Shown here: piece after piece, positions 16,236 through 24,974 of the stretch
How the letters are laid out: each line of letters begins with the position of its first letter
Numbering within the stretch: position 1 is the first letter of the stretch
From: Betaproteobacteria bacterium
Lineage (GTDB): Bacteria; Pseudomonadota; Gammaproteobacteria; Burkholderiales; SG8-39
DNA length: 51,937 nucleotides
NCBI GenBank assembly: GCA_005881595.1
Contig: VBBY01000045.1
Location: 1-51,937 of the forward strand
Reading direction: 5' to 3'
The notes under the pieces: generated by a model
What the model saw: only the letters and a program-made list of their open reading frames with translations
Databases searched by the model: none
Told to the model about the DNA's origin: nothing
Translations under genes and position numbers: made by a program

Positions 16236-18854
16236 ATGCGGTTCTGCGTGTCTGGCCGCGAGGCTTCGGGCACCATGCCTCTCGTCCGTACGTTCTCGCT
16301 CGCTCGCCTTGCGCTCGCCGCCACGTTCCTCGCGACCCCTGGCGTGCTGCTAGCCGGGGTATGGGACAGCACCTACGCCCAGGCGCCGTTGAGCCTTGAG
16401 CCCAACCAAGGACAGACTGATCCGGTTGTCGACTTCATCGCTCGAGGACGCGGCTACAGCGTGTTCCTCACCGCGACGGGGCTCGTGCTCAGCTTGCAGA
16501 CGAAATCGACACCGGCGCCGCCAACTGTCCTGCGTGTCGAGCTCGCCGGCGCGACAGCGAGCCACGCGGAAGGGCTCGACGAGCAGGCGGGGAAGAGCCA
16601 CTACTTCCTCGGAAATGATCCCGCGAAATGGCGAACGAACATTCCACACTTTGCGCGGGTCAAGTATCCCGGTGTCTACCCCGGGATCGACCTCGTGTGG
16701 TACGGCAACCACGGCCGCCTGGAATACGACTTCCAGCTGGCAGCCGGCGCCGACCCCCGCCGGATCGAGTTTGTTTTCGAAGGTTCGGACAAGATACGCA
16801 TCGAGCCCGGCGGCGACTTGGTGGTCCGCGTCGCTGATCACGAGTTCCACCACCTGCGCCCGGTCGTCTACCAACAAACGGAAGTTGGCCGGCGCTTCAT
16901 CTCGGGTCGGTATGTGCGGCGAGCCGAACGCGCGGTGGGGTTCGAGGTTTCGGGCTACGATCCCCGCAAGCCCATCGTGATCGACCCGGTGCTGGCGTTC
17001 TCGACCTTCCTCGGCGGCGACGGCCAGGACAGCGGCCATGCGGTTGCGCTCGATGCCGGCGGTAACGCGTACGTGACCAGCGCAACCACTTCGCTCGATT
17101 TCCCCACCCGGAATCCCTACCAGGGCGCGAACGCCGGCGCTTCCGATGTGTCCATCACCAAGCTCGATCCGACCGGGACGATCATGCTGTACTCGACCTA
17201 CCTGGGCGGGAGCGGCACCGAGAATGACTTCCGCGCCGGCGTCAACGCCTCGGGCATCGCGGTCGACGCGGCGGGCAATGCGTACGTGACCGGACGCACC
17301 GCGTCACCGGACTTCCCGGTCGTGAACGCGCTACAGGCGAGCTTCCGCGGCGGGGACTACGATGCTTTCGTCGCGAAGCTGAGCCCTGATGGCGGCGCCC
17401 TGCTGTACTCCACCTACTTAGGGGGCGCAGCGAGCGATTCCGGAAATGGCATCGCGAGCGACCCGGCTGGCAATGTCTACGTGGTCGGGGGCACGCGATC
17501 TGACGACTATCCGATTACGGCGGGGGCGTTCCAACAATTTCCCGGTGGACAGCTCGACGCCTACGTAACAAAAATCAATCCCACCCAGTCAGGCGCCGCT
17601 TCCTTGGTCTATTCCACCTACCTTGGCGGCCTGGGCATCGACCGCGGGACCAGTGTGGTGGTCGATTCCGCCGGCAACGCCTACGTCACCGGTCGCACCG
17701 AATCGCCCGATTTCCCCACGCAGAATCCCTTCCAGTCTGTCTATGGAGGGGGCGCTGACGCATTTGTCGCGAAGTTGAACGCAAGCGGCACGGCGCTCGC
17801 CTATTCGACCTTCTTGGGAGGCAGCGGTCTCGATGTCGGCAACGGCATCGCGCTCGACTCGGCCGGCAATGTCTATGTAACGGGGGAGACCGCCTCGGGG
17901 ACTTTCCCGACCCAGAACGCCTTCCAGGCCAGCCACGGCGGCAGCTCGGACGCCTTCGTGGTGGGGTTGAATGCCAGCGGATCCGCGCTCGTGTACGGTA
18001 CGTACCTTGGCGGCGCCGGTAGCGACCGCGGAAACAGTCTTGCCGTCGACCCCACAGGAAAGATCTACGTGGTCGGCGACACCACGTCCGTCAACTTCCC
18101 GCTGCTGAGCGCCTTGCAAGGGCAAAATGCCGGCGGGAAGGATGCCTTCGTCGCCGAGCTCGATCCCGGACAGGCGGGGGCCGCGTCGCTCGTCTACTCT
18201 TCTTATCTCGGGGGCGCCGGCGACGACGCCGGGCTCGGCATCACCGTGGATTCGTCCGGCGAGGCTTGGATCACGGGCGAGACCGGTTCGGCGGACTGGC
18301 CCACCGCGAATCCCTTGCAGGCGGTGTTCGGCGGGGGTCCCAGCGACGCGTTCGTGGCCAGGATCGCCAGAGGGAGCGGTTCGCCGGAATTCGTCGTGAG
18401 CGGCGACCCGTCGTCACGAACGATCATGCCGGAGAGCACCGCGACATACACGGTCACGGTGACCCCGTCCGGTGGCTTCAGGGGCAGCATCGACTTGAGC
18501 ATCAGTGGCTTGCCGGCGAATTCGAGTGCCGTTTTTGCTCCGGCGACGGTGCTGATCGTCGATGCTTCGCCGCAATCTTCGACACTGACGGTGAGCACCG
18601 AGGCCTCGCTCCCGCCAGGGACGTTTCCACTGACCGTGACCGGGACTGGCGCGACGGTACAGCACACGGCGACGGTATCGCTCGTGATCAGCAACTCACG
18701 ACACGGCGGATCTCGCCGTCACGAAAACCACTGCTGTCGCGACAGGGATCACGGTGACCGATGTCCTGCCGGCTGTCGTCCTCGTGTCCGCCACACCGAG
18801 TCAAGGGACCTGCAGCGGCACGACGACGATCACGCCAAAATCCCGAAGCAGTAG
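16236..18854 (+). CDS. SBBP beta-propeller repeat protein with frameshifted C-terminus
   Basis: Large secreted protein. The ATG at 16236 (or 16275) gives a signal peptide, then an N-terminal domain opening with LSLEPNQGQTDPVVDFIARG, which is typical of this family, then seven repeats of the type YSTYLGGxGxDxGxxIAVDxxGNxYVTGxTxSxDFP (about 16990-18360), then an immunoglobulin-like domain rich in Thr and Val up to about 18690. After VSLVISN the frame changes to a low-complexity Arg/His-rich tail, and the +1 frame instead encodes a DUF11 fragment. The original protein was therefore longer and has lost its end by frameshift and deletion. It follows DUF1501 by 8 bases. Probable role: extracellular or cell-surface protein. 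Confidence 0.85.
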   Translation: MRFCVSGREASGTMPLVRTFSLARLALAATFLATPGVLLAGVWDSTYAQAPLSLEPNQGQTDPVVDFIARGRGYSVFLTATGLVLSLQTKSTPAPPTVLRVELAGATASHAEGLDEQAGKSHYFLGNDPAKWRTNIPHFARVKYPGVYPGIDLVWYGNHGRLEYDFQLAAGADPRRIEFVFEGSDKIRIEPGGDLVVRVADHEFHHLRPVVYQQTEVGRRFISGRYVRRAERAVGFEVSGYDPRKPIVIDPVLAFSTFLGGDGQDSGHAVALDAGGNAYVTSATTSLDFPTRNPYQGANAGASDVSITKLDPTGTIMLYSTYLGGSGTENDFRAGVNASGIAVDAAGNAYVTGRTASPDFPVVNALQASFRGGDYDAFVAKLSPDGGALLYSTYLGGAASDSGNGIASDPAGNVYVVGGTRSDDYPITAGAFQQFPGGQLDAYVTKINPTQSGAASLVYSTYLGGLGIDRGTSVVVDSAGNAYVTGRTESPDFPTQNPFQSVYGGGADAFVAKLNASGTALAYSTFLGGSGLDVGNGIALDSAGNVYVTGETASGTFPTQNAFQASHGGSSDAFVVGLNASGSALVYGTYLGGAGSDRGNSLAVDPTGKIYVVGDTTSVNFPLLSALQGQNAGGKDAFVAELDPGQAGAASLVYSSYLGGAGDDAGLGITVDSSGEAWITGETGSADWPTANPLQAVFGGGPSDAFVARIARGSGSPEFVVSGDPSSRTIMPESTATYTVTVTPSGGFRGSIDLSISGLPANSSAVFAPATVLIVDASPQSSTLTVSTEASLPPGTFPLTVTGTGATVQHTATVSLVISNSRHGGSRRHENHCCRDRDHGDRCPAGCRPRVRHTESRDLQRHDDDHAKIPKQ
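18700..18840 (+). pseudogene. DUF11 domain remnant, frameshifted from the SBBP protein
   Basis: In the +1 frame relative to the SBBP gene, the sequence encodes DTADLAVTKT and then ATGITVTDVLPA and LVSATPSQGTCSGTTTIT. These are the first and last parts of a DUF11 (surface-protein repeat) domain. The middle, normally about 25 residues with the N-x-G-P motif, is missing, and the fragment runs into unrelated sequence close to the end of hyuA. It records at least one deletion and one frameshift at the end of the DUF1800-DUF1501-SBBP block. Confidence 0.7.
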
Positions 18855-20924
18855 CTACGGGAGGTCGATGAGGATATTGCCGCCGCCGTCGAGCTCGGCT
18901 TTTGCACCGGGTGGTACCACGCAGGTCGCGTCGTACTCCTCGACGATGAGCGGGCCTGAACGCGGCCTGGCGAGGTCGGAGCGCCGCATCACCGGGGTCT
19001 CGATCCAGGAACCGAAATAGGCGGGGCGCGGCGGCGGCGGCGCGGGCTCGGCGCGGCTCGGCCGCACGCGCGCGGGAACGCTCGCCCCTTCGCGCAGGCC
19101 CTGGCCGACGATCTGGATCGAGACCAGCTCGACCGGCTCGTCGGCGCCGGCGCGATGGCCGTAGGTCTTCTCGTGCTCGCGGCCGAAGGCTTCCTCCAGA
19201 TACGCGAGATCGATCGGACCGTCGGGCAGCGGCACGCTGAGCTCGTAAGTCTGCCCCTGGTAGTGCAACGTCGCCGAGCGCCGAACGCGCGCCTTCTTCT
19301 CAGCGAATCCCTCGCTGGCAAGCTGCTCGAGTGCTTTTTGGGATAGTTCATCCCACGCACGCTCGAGCTCATGGGAATCTGCCTTGCGCAAGAGCCGCCG
19401 GAACGTGCGTGCGTAATGGTGCTCGACGCCGGCGTAGAGCAGCCCGAACGAGGAGAACAGGCCCGCCGAGGGCGGCACGACGATGCGTTTCATGCCGAGC
19501 GCCTGCGCCATGCCGCAGGCGAACACCGGGCCGTTGCCGCCGAAAGCGAACAGCGCGAACTCGCGCGGATCGCGGCCGCGCTCGCTCGACACCGCCTTGA
19601 TCGCGCGGATCATGTTCGATGCGGCGATGAGATGCGCGCCGTGCGCCGCGCGTTCCATCGACATGCCGAGAGGTTTAACTATTTTTTTAGTAAACACGTC
19701 GCGTGCTTTGGCGGCATTGAGCTTGAGCGCGCCGCCGACGAGATGCGCCGGGTTGATGTAGCCGAGGAGCAGGTTGGCGTCGGTGAGCGTCGGCGTCTCG
19801 CCGCCCTTGTCGTAGCACACCGGGCCGGGCGCTGCGCCGGCGCTTTCCGGGCCGACCTGCAGCGCGCCGGCGGCATCGATCCATACGAGCGAGCCGCCGC
19901 CGGCGCCGACCTCGGCGAGGTCGATCGCCGGCACCTTCAGCGTGTAGCCCGCGCCGGTGAGGAGCCGCGAGCCGATCATGATGCCGGCGCCGACCGAGTA
20001 TTCGTGGGCGCGCGCCACCTCGCCGTCCTCGACCATCGCCGCTTTCGCCGTCGTGCCGCCCATGTCGAAGCTGATGATCCTGGGCATGCGCCTGGCGCGC
20101 GCGAGGGCCTGAGCACCGACCACCCCGCCGGCGGGCCCCGACTCGATGATGTGGATCGGCCGCTCGGCCGCCGCCGCGTCGGTGGTGAGCCCGCCGTTCG
20201 ACTGCATGAGGAGCAGGCGCGCGCGCACGCCGGCGTCGTCGAGGCCCTTGCGCAGCGCCCTGAGGTAGCGCGCGACGATGGGCGTCACGTAGGCGTTCAC
20301 CACCGTAGTCGAGGTGCGCTCGTACTCCTTGATCTCGGGCAGCACTTCGCACGAGATGGAGCAGGGCAGCGCTGGCGCTTTTCTTCGAATAATGTCCTTG
20401 AGTAACACTTCGTGCGCCGGATTGGTGAACGAGTGCAGCAGGCATACCGCGATCGACTCGATTCTCTCCGCAAGCAGCGCATCGACCGCGCGCTCGGCAT
20501 CGCGCGGATCGAGCGCGCGCTCGACCACGCCCGCCGCGTTGACGCGCTCGTCCACGACCTGGCGCAGGTAGCGCTCGACCAGCGGCGCGGGCTTGGTCCA
20601 TGTCAGGTCGTACATGCGCGGCATGCGCAGCGTGCGGATCTCGAGCACGTCGCGAAACCCCCGCGTAGTGATCAGCCCGGTACGCGCGCCCTTGTGCTCG
20701 AGAATGGCGTTCGAGGCCACCGTCGTGCCGTGGCGGATCTCCTCGATCGCGTCACCGCGCAGGCCGGTCTCGCGGAACACCTCGGCGAGGCCCTCGACGA
20801 TCGCCTGCGCGTAGTTCTCCGCGCTGGAGGAGATTTTCTTGCTGTGGATCGTGCCGTCGGAGCCGAGCAGCACGATGTCGGTGAAGGTGCCGCCGACGTC
20901 GACACCGACGCGGTAGCTCGTCAC
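18855..20924 (-). CDS. hyuA: Hydantoinase/oxoprolinase family protein, subunit A
   Basis: A 689-residue ATP-dependent amidohydrolase/carboxylase subunit (HyuA type, also called N-methylhydantoinase A). The N-terminus VGVDVGGTFTDIVL is the acetate/sugar kinase-type phosphate loop, and a second motif FDMGGTTAKAA occurs near residue 295; C-terminal GGNGPVFACGMAQALG matches the family. Start is a GTG at 20924 that shares one base with the hyuB stop (TAGTG). The partner family includes 5-oxoprolinase, N-methylhydantoinase and acetophenone or acetone carboxylases; the substrate cannot be chosen. Rare-codon, AT-rich patches occur at about 19672-19702 (KKIVK) and 20372-20412. Confidence 0.92.
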   Translation of the reverse strand: MTSYRVGVDVGGTFTDIVLLGSDGTIHSKKISSSAENYAQAIVEGLAEVFRETGLRGDAIEEIRHGTTVASNAILEHKGARTGLITTRGFRDVLEIRTLRMPRMYDLTWTKPAPLVERYLRQVVDERVNAAGVVERALDPRDAERAVDALLAERIESIAVCLLHSFTNPAHEVLLKDIIRRKAPALPCSISCEVLPEIKEYERTSTTVVNAYVTPIVARYLRALRKGLDDAGVRARLLLMQSNGGLTTDAAAAERPIHIIESGPAGGVVGAQALARARRMPRIISFDMGGTTAKAAMVEDGEVARAHEYSVGAGIMIGSRLLTGAGYTLKVPAIDLAEVGAGGGSLVWIDAAGALQVGPESAGAAPGPVCYDKGGETPTLTDANLLLGYINPAHLVGGALKLNAAKARDVFTKKIVKPLGMSMERAAHGAHLIAASNMIRAIKAVSSERGRDPREFALFAFGGNGPVFACGMAQALGMKRIVVPPSAGLFSSFGLLYAGVEHHYARTFRRLLRKADSHELERAWDELSQKALEQLASEGFAEKKARVRRSATLHYQGQTYELSVPLPDGPIDLAYLEEAFGREHEKTYGHRAGADEPVELVSIQIVGQGLREGASVPARVRPSRAEPAPPPPRPAYFGSWIETPVMRRSDLARPRSGPLIVEEYDATCVVPPGAKAELDGGGNILIDLP

Positions 20925-22702
20925 TAGGCCGCTTTTCTGGTCTTCGGCAGCGGATCTTCGCGTTGCACGGCCGGCACCTCGCGCCAGCCGCGCGCGGCGC
21001 GGATTTCCGCCCGACGCTTTGCCGTCGCTTTCATATCGGCCTGGTTTTCAATGACGACAACGCCGTAATCCGCTTCAGCCTGCCTCACAGACAGAAGCTC
21101 GTTTCTCACATCCTTCAATACGGCAGCGGGGTCGCGCTCGAGCGGGTCGCCCCAGCCGCCGGCGCCGGCGAGGACGTGGCGGAACACGTCCCCTTTCTTG
21201 ATGGTCATGGTGAACTTGCTCGGCAGCGCGCGGTTCTCGCCGTCCGGATTGAGATAGTTCTCCGACGGCCCGCCGGGGCTGCCGCCGTAGAGGCCGAACG
21301 GCCGGTGCGTGCGCCGGTCGGAGCGCACCTGCAGCACGCCTTCCTCCTCGAGGAAGCGGTAGTCGCGGCGGAACGGCACGCCGCCGCGGTACTTGCCCGC
21401 GCCCGCCTTGTCGGGCACGAACTCGTAGGCGAGGAACTGCATCGGCTGCTCGGTCTCGGTGACCTCGACCGAGTGCGAGGCCATGTTGGCGAACATGTGC
21501 GAGTTGCCGTCGAGGCCGTCAGCCCACGGCCGCGCCCCCCACGCGCCGCAGGTGAAGTCGACGTAGATGAAGGGCTTGCGTTCGGCATCGTAGCCGCCGA
21601 TCGATACCCCGGTGTTGCCGCCGTCGCCCGCGGCCTTGACGCGCTCGGGCAGCATCATCGCGAGCGCGCCGAACATGCAATCGGTCATGCGAAAGCCGGT
21701 GAGGCCGCGCGCGGCGCAGGCGGCGGGAAGCACGCCGTTGCCCACCGTGCCCGGCGGGCAGATCACCTCGATCGCGCGGAACACGCCCTCGTTGTTCGGG
21801 ATGCCCTGCGGCAGCACCGAGCGCACGCCGGTGTAGGAGGCGGCCTTGGTGAAGGAAAGCGTGTTGTTGATCGCGCCTTTCACCTGCGGATGGGTGCCGG
21901 TCCAGTCGACCACCATGTGGCCGCCTCGCTTGCGCAGGGTCACGAACAGCCGGATCGGCTTGCCGTAGTCGACGCCGTCGTCGTCGATCCAGTCCTCGAA
22001 GCTCCACTCGCCGTCGGGCAGCTTCTCGAGCGCCGCGCGCGTCAGGCGCTCGGCGTAGTCGATCGTCTCGCGCATGTAGAGCGTGGTCTGCCCGGCTCCG
22101 TACTTCGCCACCAGCTCGGCGAACTGCTTCTCGGCGATGTGGCAGGCGGCGAGCTGCGCGCGCAGGTCGCCGAACACCTTCACCGGCAGGCGCACGTTTT
22201 TCTCGATGAAGGTCATGAGCGTCTTGTTCAGCACGCCGGCCTCGTACATCTTGAGCGGCGCGATGCGCAGGCCCTCGGCGTAGATCTCGGTCGAGTCGGA
22301 GGCGTTGGAGCCCGCGACGCGGCCGCCGACGTCGGTGTGGTGGCACACGGTGCAGGCGAAGGCGAGGCGCTCGCCCTCATGGTAGAGCGGCTTGAACACG
22401 AAGATGTCCGGCAGGTGCATGCCGCCGTCGAACGGGTCGTTCATGATGAACACGTCGCCGGGCCGGATGTCGTCTTGGTAGTGGCGCATGATCGAGGCCA
22501 TCGCCGTGGGCACCGAGCCGAGGTGCCCGGGCAGCGTGAGTCCCTGCGCCACCAGCTTGCCTTCGGCGTCGGCGAACCCGGTCGAGTAGTCCATGTTGTC
22601 CTTCAGCACGCCGGAATAGGTGGTGCGAAAGACGGTGAGCGCCATCTCGTCCGCGATCGAGAAGATGGCGTTCTTGAACAGCTCGAATTCGATCGGATCC
22701 AT
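20924..22702 (-). CDS. hyuB: Hydantoinase B/oxoprolinase family protein, subunit B
   Basis: The 592-residue partner of HyuA. It starts MDPIEFELFKNAIFSIADEM, a classical HyuB opening, followed by DNMDYSTGFADAEGKLVAQG, IMNDPFDGGMHLPD with a metal-binding-type His, and CHHTDVGGRVAGSNA. A Gly-rich C-terminal GAGGWGDPLERDP is typical. Together A and B catalyse ATP-driven ring opening or carboxylation in the cytosol. The two genes overlap by one base. The intergenic region on the other side (22703-22811) separates it from the divergent BNR-repeat gene. Confidence 0.93.
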   Translation of the reverse strand: MDPIEFELFKNAIFSIADEMALTVFRTTYSGVLKDNMDYSTGFADAEGKLVAQGLTLPGHLGSVPTAMASIMRHYQDDIRPGDVFIMNDPFDGGMHLPDIFVFKPLYHEGERLAFACTVCHHTDVGGRVAGSNASDSTEIYAEGLRIAPLKMYEAGVLNKTLMTFIEKNVRLPVKVFGDLRAQLAACHIAEKQFAELVAKYGAGQTTLYMRETIDYAERLTRAALEKLPDGEWSFEDWIDDDGVDYGKPIRLFVTLRKRGGHMVVDWTGTHPQVKGAINNTLSFTKAASYTGVRSVLPQGIPNNEGVFRAIEVICPPGTVGNGVLPAACAARGLTGFRMTDCMFGALAMMLPERVKAAGDGGNTGVSIGGYDAERKPFIYVDFTCGAWGARPWADGLDGNSHMFANMASHSVEVTETEQPMQFLAYEFVPDKAGAGKYRGGVPFRRDYRFLEEEGVLQVRSDRRTHRPFGLYGGSPGGPSENYLNPDGENRALPSKFTMTIKKGDVFRHVLAGAGGWGDPLERDPAAVLKDVRNELLSVRQAEADYGVVVIENQADMKATAKRRAEIRAARGWREVPAVQREDPLPKTRKAA

Positions 22703-22811
22703 GCCTTATTATCCTTGGATGTCGAAGGATATCTATACCCCCTCGGTGAGCGTTGCGGATGGGACGCACGGACGGGCAAAATGCGCGCTTCCAGGAGTCA
22801 TAAAGGAGCGG

Positions 22812-24005
22812 ATGATGGCACGCAACACCAGGAAACCGGCGGCGCGAAGGCAACGCCCCTCCACTCGCGCGCGGCCGCAGCGCCGCCTGATCGTGCTGGT
22901 CGCCACGCGCAAGGGCGCATGGCTGTATCACGGCGATGCGGCGCGCAAAACCTGGCGAGCCGACGGGCCGCACTTTCTCGGCCACGTCATCAGCCACGCG
23001 GTGCTCGACCCGCGCGACGGGCGGACGCTGCTCGCGGCGGCGAAGACCGGCCACCTCGGCCCGACCGTGTTTCGCTCCACCGACCTGGGGCGCACCTGGA
23101 AGGAAGCCGCGCAGCCGCCGGCGTTCGCCAAAACCGCGGACGGCAAGGAAGGCCGCGCGGTCGATCACACGTTCTGGCTCGCCCCGGGACGCGCAGCGGA
23201 GCGGGACGTCTGGTACGCGGGGACCTCGCCCCAAGGACTGTTCCGCTCCGGTGACGGCGGGGTCACGTGGAAACCGTTCTCCTCGCTCAACGACGATCCG
23301 CAGTTCCGGGAATGGATGGGCACGGTGCAGGACGGCACGCCGGACGGGCCGAAGCTGCACTCGATCATCGTCGACCCGCGCGATTCCACGCATCTCTATG
23401 TCGCGATGTCGGGGGGCGGCGTGCACGAGTCGGTCGACGGCGGCCGGACATGGAAGACGCTCCTGAAGGGGCTCGAGGTCGTCGAGGGGTTCGACGCGTC
23501 CAAGCCCAGCTTCCACGACCCGCATTGCATCCGGATTTGCCCGAGCAACCCGGACCGCCTGTATCAACAGAACCATTGCGGCATCTACCGGCTCGACCGG
23601 CCGTCGGACACCTGGGAGCGCATCGGCAAGAGCATGCCGGAGCGCGTGGGTGACATCGGCTTCCCGATGGTGGTGCACCCGCGCGATGCGGACACCGCCT
23701 GGGTGTTCCCGATGAGCGGCACCACCGTCTGGCCGCGCACGAGCCCGGAAGGCATGCCCGCGGTCTACGCGACGCGCAACGGCGGAAAGACATGGCAACG
23801 TCTTGACGCCGGGCTGCCCGCTACGCAGGCGTGGTGGACGGTGAAGCGCCAGGCGATGACGGCGGACGCGTCGGATCCGGTGGGCCTCTACTTCGGCACG
23901 ACCAGCGGCGAGCTGTGGATGAGCCGCGACGAAGGCCGCCGGTGGGCCTGCATCGCGCGGCACCTGCCGGAGATCTACGCCGTGGAAGCGGCCGAACTGT
24001 CGTAG
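22812..24005 (+). CDS. BNR/sortilin-type beta-propeller protein
   Basis: A 397-residue protein without a signal peptide; the N-terminus is Arg/Lys-rich. Repeated Asp-box type turns are readable: FRSTDLGRTWKEA, FRSGDGGVTWKPF, HESVDGGRTWKTL, YATRNGGKTWQRL and WMSRDEGRRWACI, which is at least five blades with the S-x-D-x-G-x-T-W pattern. Such proteins are often auto-annotated as exo-sialidases, but no sialidase Arg triad is evident, so a binding or scaffold role is as likely. A good ribosome site (AAAGGAG) precedes the ATG at 22812. The next gene starts on the base after its TAG, which indicates one operon. Confidence 0.85.
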   Translation: MMARNTRKPAARRQRPSTRARPQRRLIVLVATRKGAWLYHGDAARKTWRADGPHFLGHVISHAVLDPRDGRTLLAAAKTGHLGPTVFRSTDLGRTWKEAAQPPAFAKTADGKEGRAVDHTFWLAPGRAAERDVWYAGTSPQGLFRSGDGGVTWKPFSSLNDDPQFREWMGTVQDGTPDGPKLHSIIVDPRDSTHLYVAMSGGGVHESVDGGRTWKTLLKGLEVVEGFDASKPSFHDPHCIRICPSNPDRLYQQNHCGIYRLDRPSDTWERIGKSMPERVGDIGFPMVVHPRDADTAWVFPMSGTTVWPRTSPEGMPAVYATRNGGKTWQRLDAGLPATQAWWTVKRQAMTADASDPVGLYFGTTSGELWMSRDEGRRWACIARHLPEIYAVEAAELS

Positions 24006-24263
24006 ATGAAGGTGCTCGTCCCCAGCGCCCTGCGCTCGTACACCGATCGCGGCGAGACCGAGGCAAGCGGCCCGACACTTGCCGGGGTCCTCGCCGACCT
24101 GGAGCGCCAGTACCCGGGAATCCGTTTCCGCATGATCGACGAGCAGGACAGGATACGGCGCCACATCCGCATCTTCGTCAACGGCGAGCAGGTGCGCGAC
24201 CTGTCACAGCCGCTGAACGCGAGCGACGAGGTGATCATCCTTCAGGCGTTGAGCGGCGGCTGA
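24006..24263 (+). CDS. MoaD/ThiS-like ubiquitin-fold protein
   Basis: An 85-residue protein with the beta-grasp layout: MKVLVPSALR strand, one central helix (TLAGVLADLERQYPG), IRIFVNGEQVRDL and the terminal VIILQALSGG. The di-Gly end is the feature that is adenylated and thiocarboxylated in MoaD and ThiS sulfur carriers. No molybdopterin or thiamine genes are nearby, and no E1-like partner is in the window. It directly abuts the BNR-repeat gene, so the two are likely co-expressed. It may be a sulfur carrier for an unknown pathway or a protein modifier. Confidence 0.88.
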   Translation: MKVLVPSALRSYTDRGETEASGPTLAGVLADLERQYPGIRFRMIDEQDRIRRHIRIFVNGEQVRDLSQPLNASDEVIILQALSGG

Positions 24264-24296
24264 GTCGCTCGAGGCGCCGACGACCGGCTCCTCGTG

Positions 24297-24741
24297 CTAA
24301 TCGTCATCCCGCGATTTCACTTGAGTGCATTGGCTGCTGTCACGCGCTCGCTCGGCCCCTAGGCCAAAGCGTTCCCGGGTGCGGGATGTGGCCCCCACCA
24401 CGAACAAAGCGGGCTTCCCCTCCTTGGAAAACTGCACTGTTGCAGACATGGCCTGGCCGGTCGCAGATATATCCTGGTCGTTTTTCGGCGGAATGACGCC
24501 CTCGGGCCAAATGTGGTTGGTCCCGATGTAGTAGCTAGCGCCCGGCGGAACGACGGTTATGTTCAAGCCAGGGGTGAAATCCGTGTTTAAAATTGCGCAA
24601 GCTGATTACAGTGTTCCGCAACTCGGTGCCTTGCGCGCGGATGAAATGGACGGCGCCACAGACGACAGTACCGCCCGCGGCGAAGGAATAGGCAGGCACG
24701 AGCGCGAGACTGCTGAGACACCACGCGGCTACTCGTTTCAT
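24297..24741 (-). pseudogene. Small secreted protein interrupted by a frameshift
   Basis: The ATG at 24741 begins a signal peptide (MKRVAAWCLSSLALVPAYSFA) and a short mature part ending VISLRNF; the frame then runs to a stop at 24535 through unlike sequence. A second frame, open from about 24600 to 24297 but without a good start, continues naturally with NTDFTPGLNITVVPPGASYY and a further 70 residues. A single-base change in the AT-rich run at 24586-24594 would join them into about 147 residues. No family is recognised. It could be a decayed gene or a homopolymer error. GC is lower here than in the flanks. Confidence 0.6.
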
Positions 24742-24955
24742 GGCTGATGTTCCCCTCTAGCATTTGGTTAAACACCCCAGGGTTGCCGAAATCAGTACAG
24801 TTTCAGACTTGTTGATTACTTCGAACATGGTGATCTTCGCCGGCCGCAAAGGCAATCCCCTGATTATGGGAACGACCATAGACTTTCCTGAAACCACCCC
24901 TGCGTGCGCGCATCCCGGGCCGCGACCGCGAGGACTAGCGATAGCTGCAACGATA

Positions 24956-24974
24956 AATGGGGTCTGACCCCATT
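24956..24974. repeat. Perfect palindrome AATGGGGT-CTG-ACCCCATT
   Basis: An 8-base perfect inverted repeat with a 3-base centre. It overlaps the first two bases of the lysozyme stop codon (24973-24975). A related half-palindrome, CAGGGACAGACCCCATTT on the plus strand, occurs at 49898-49915 between ligB and ligA. I recall similar GGGGTC-centred short repeats scattered at gene ends in beta- and gammaproteobacterial genomes, but I cannot name a family with certainty. It could serve as a hairpin at the 3' end of the lysozyme transcript. Confidence 0.6.

Noticed and set aside
20963-23254. 763-codon plus-strand frame over hyuB
   Set aside because: Antisense to a full-length HyuB; composition is that of a codon-bias shadow and it crosses into the BNR-repeat gene.
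22812-24005. Annotation of the BNR protein as a sialidase
   Set aside because: Only Asp-box turns are visible; the Arg triad, Tyr-Glu pair and signal peptide of sialidases are not evident.
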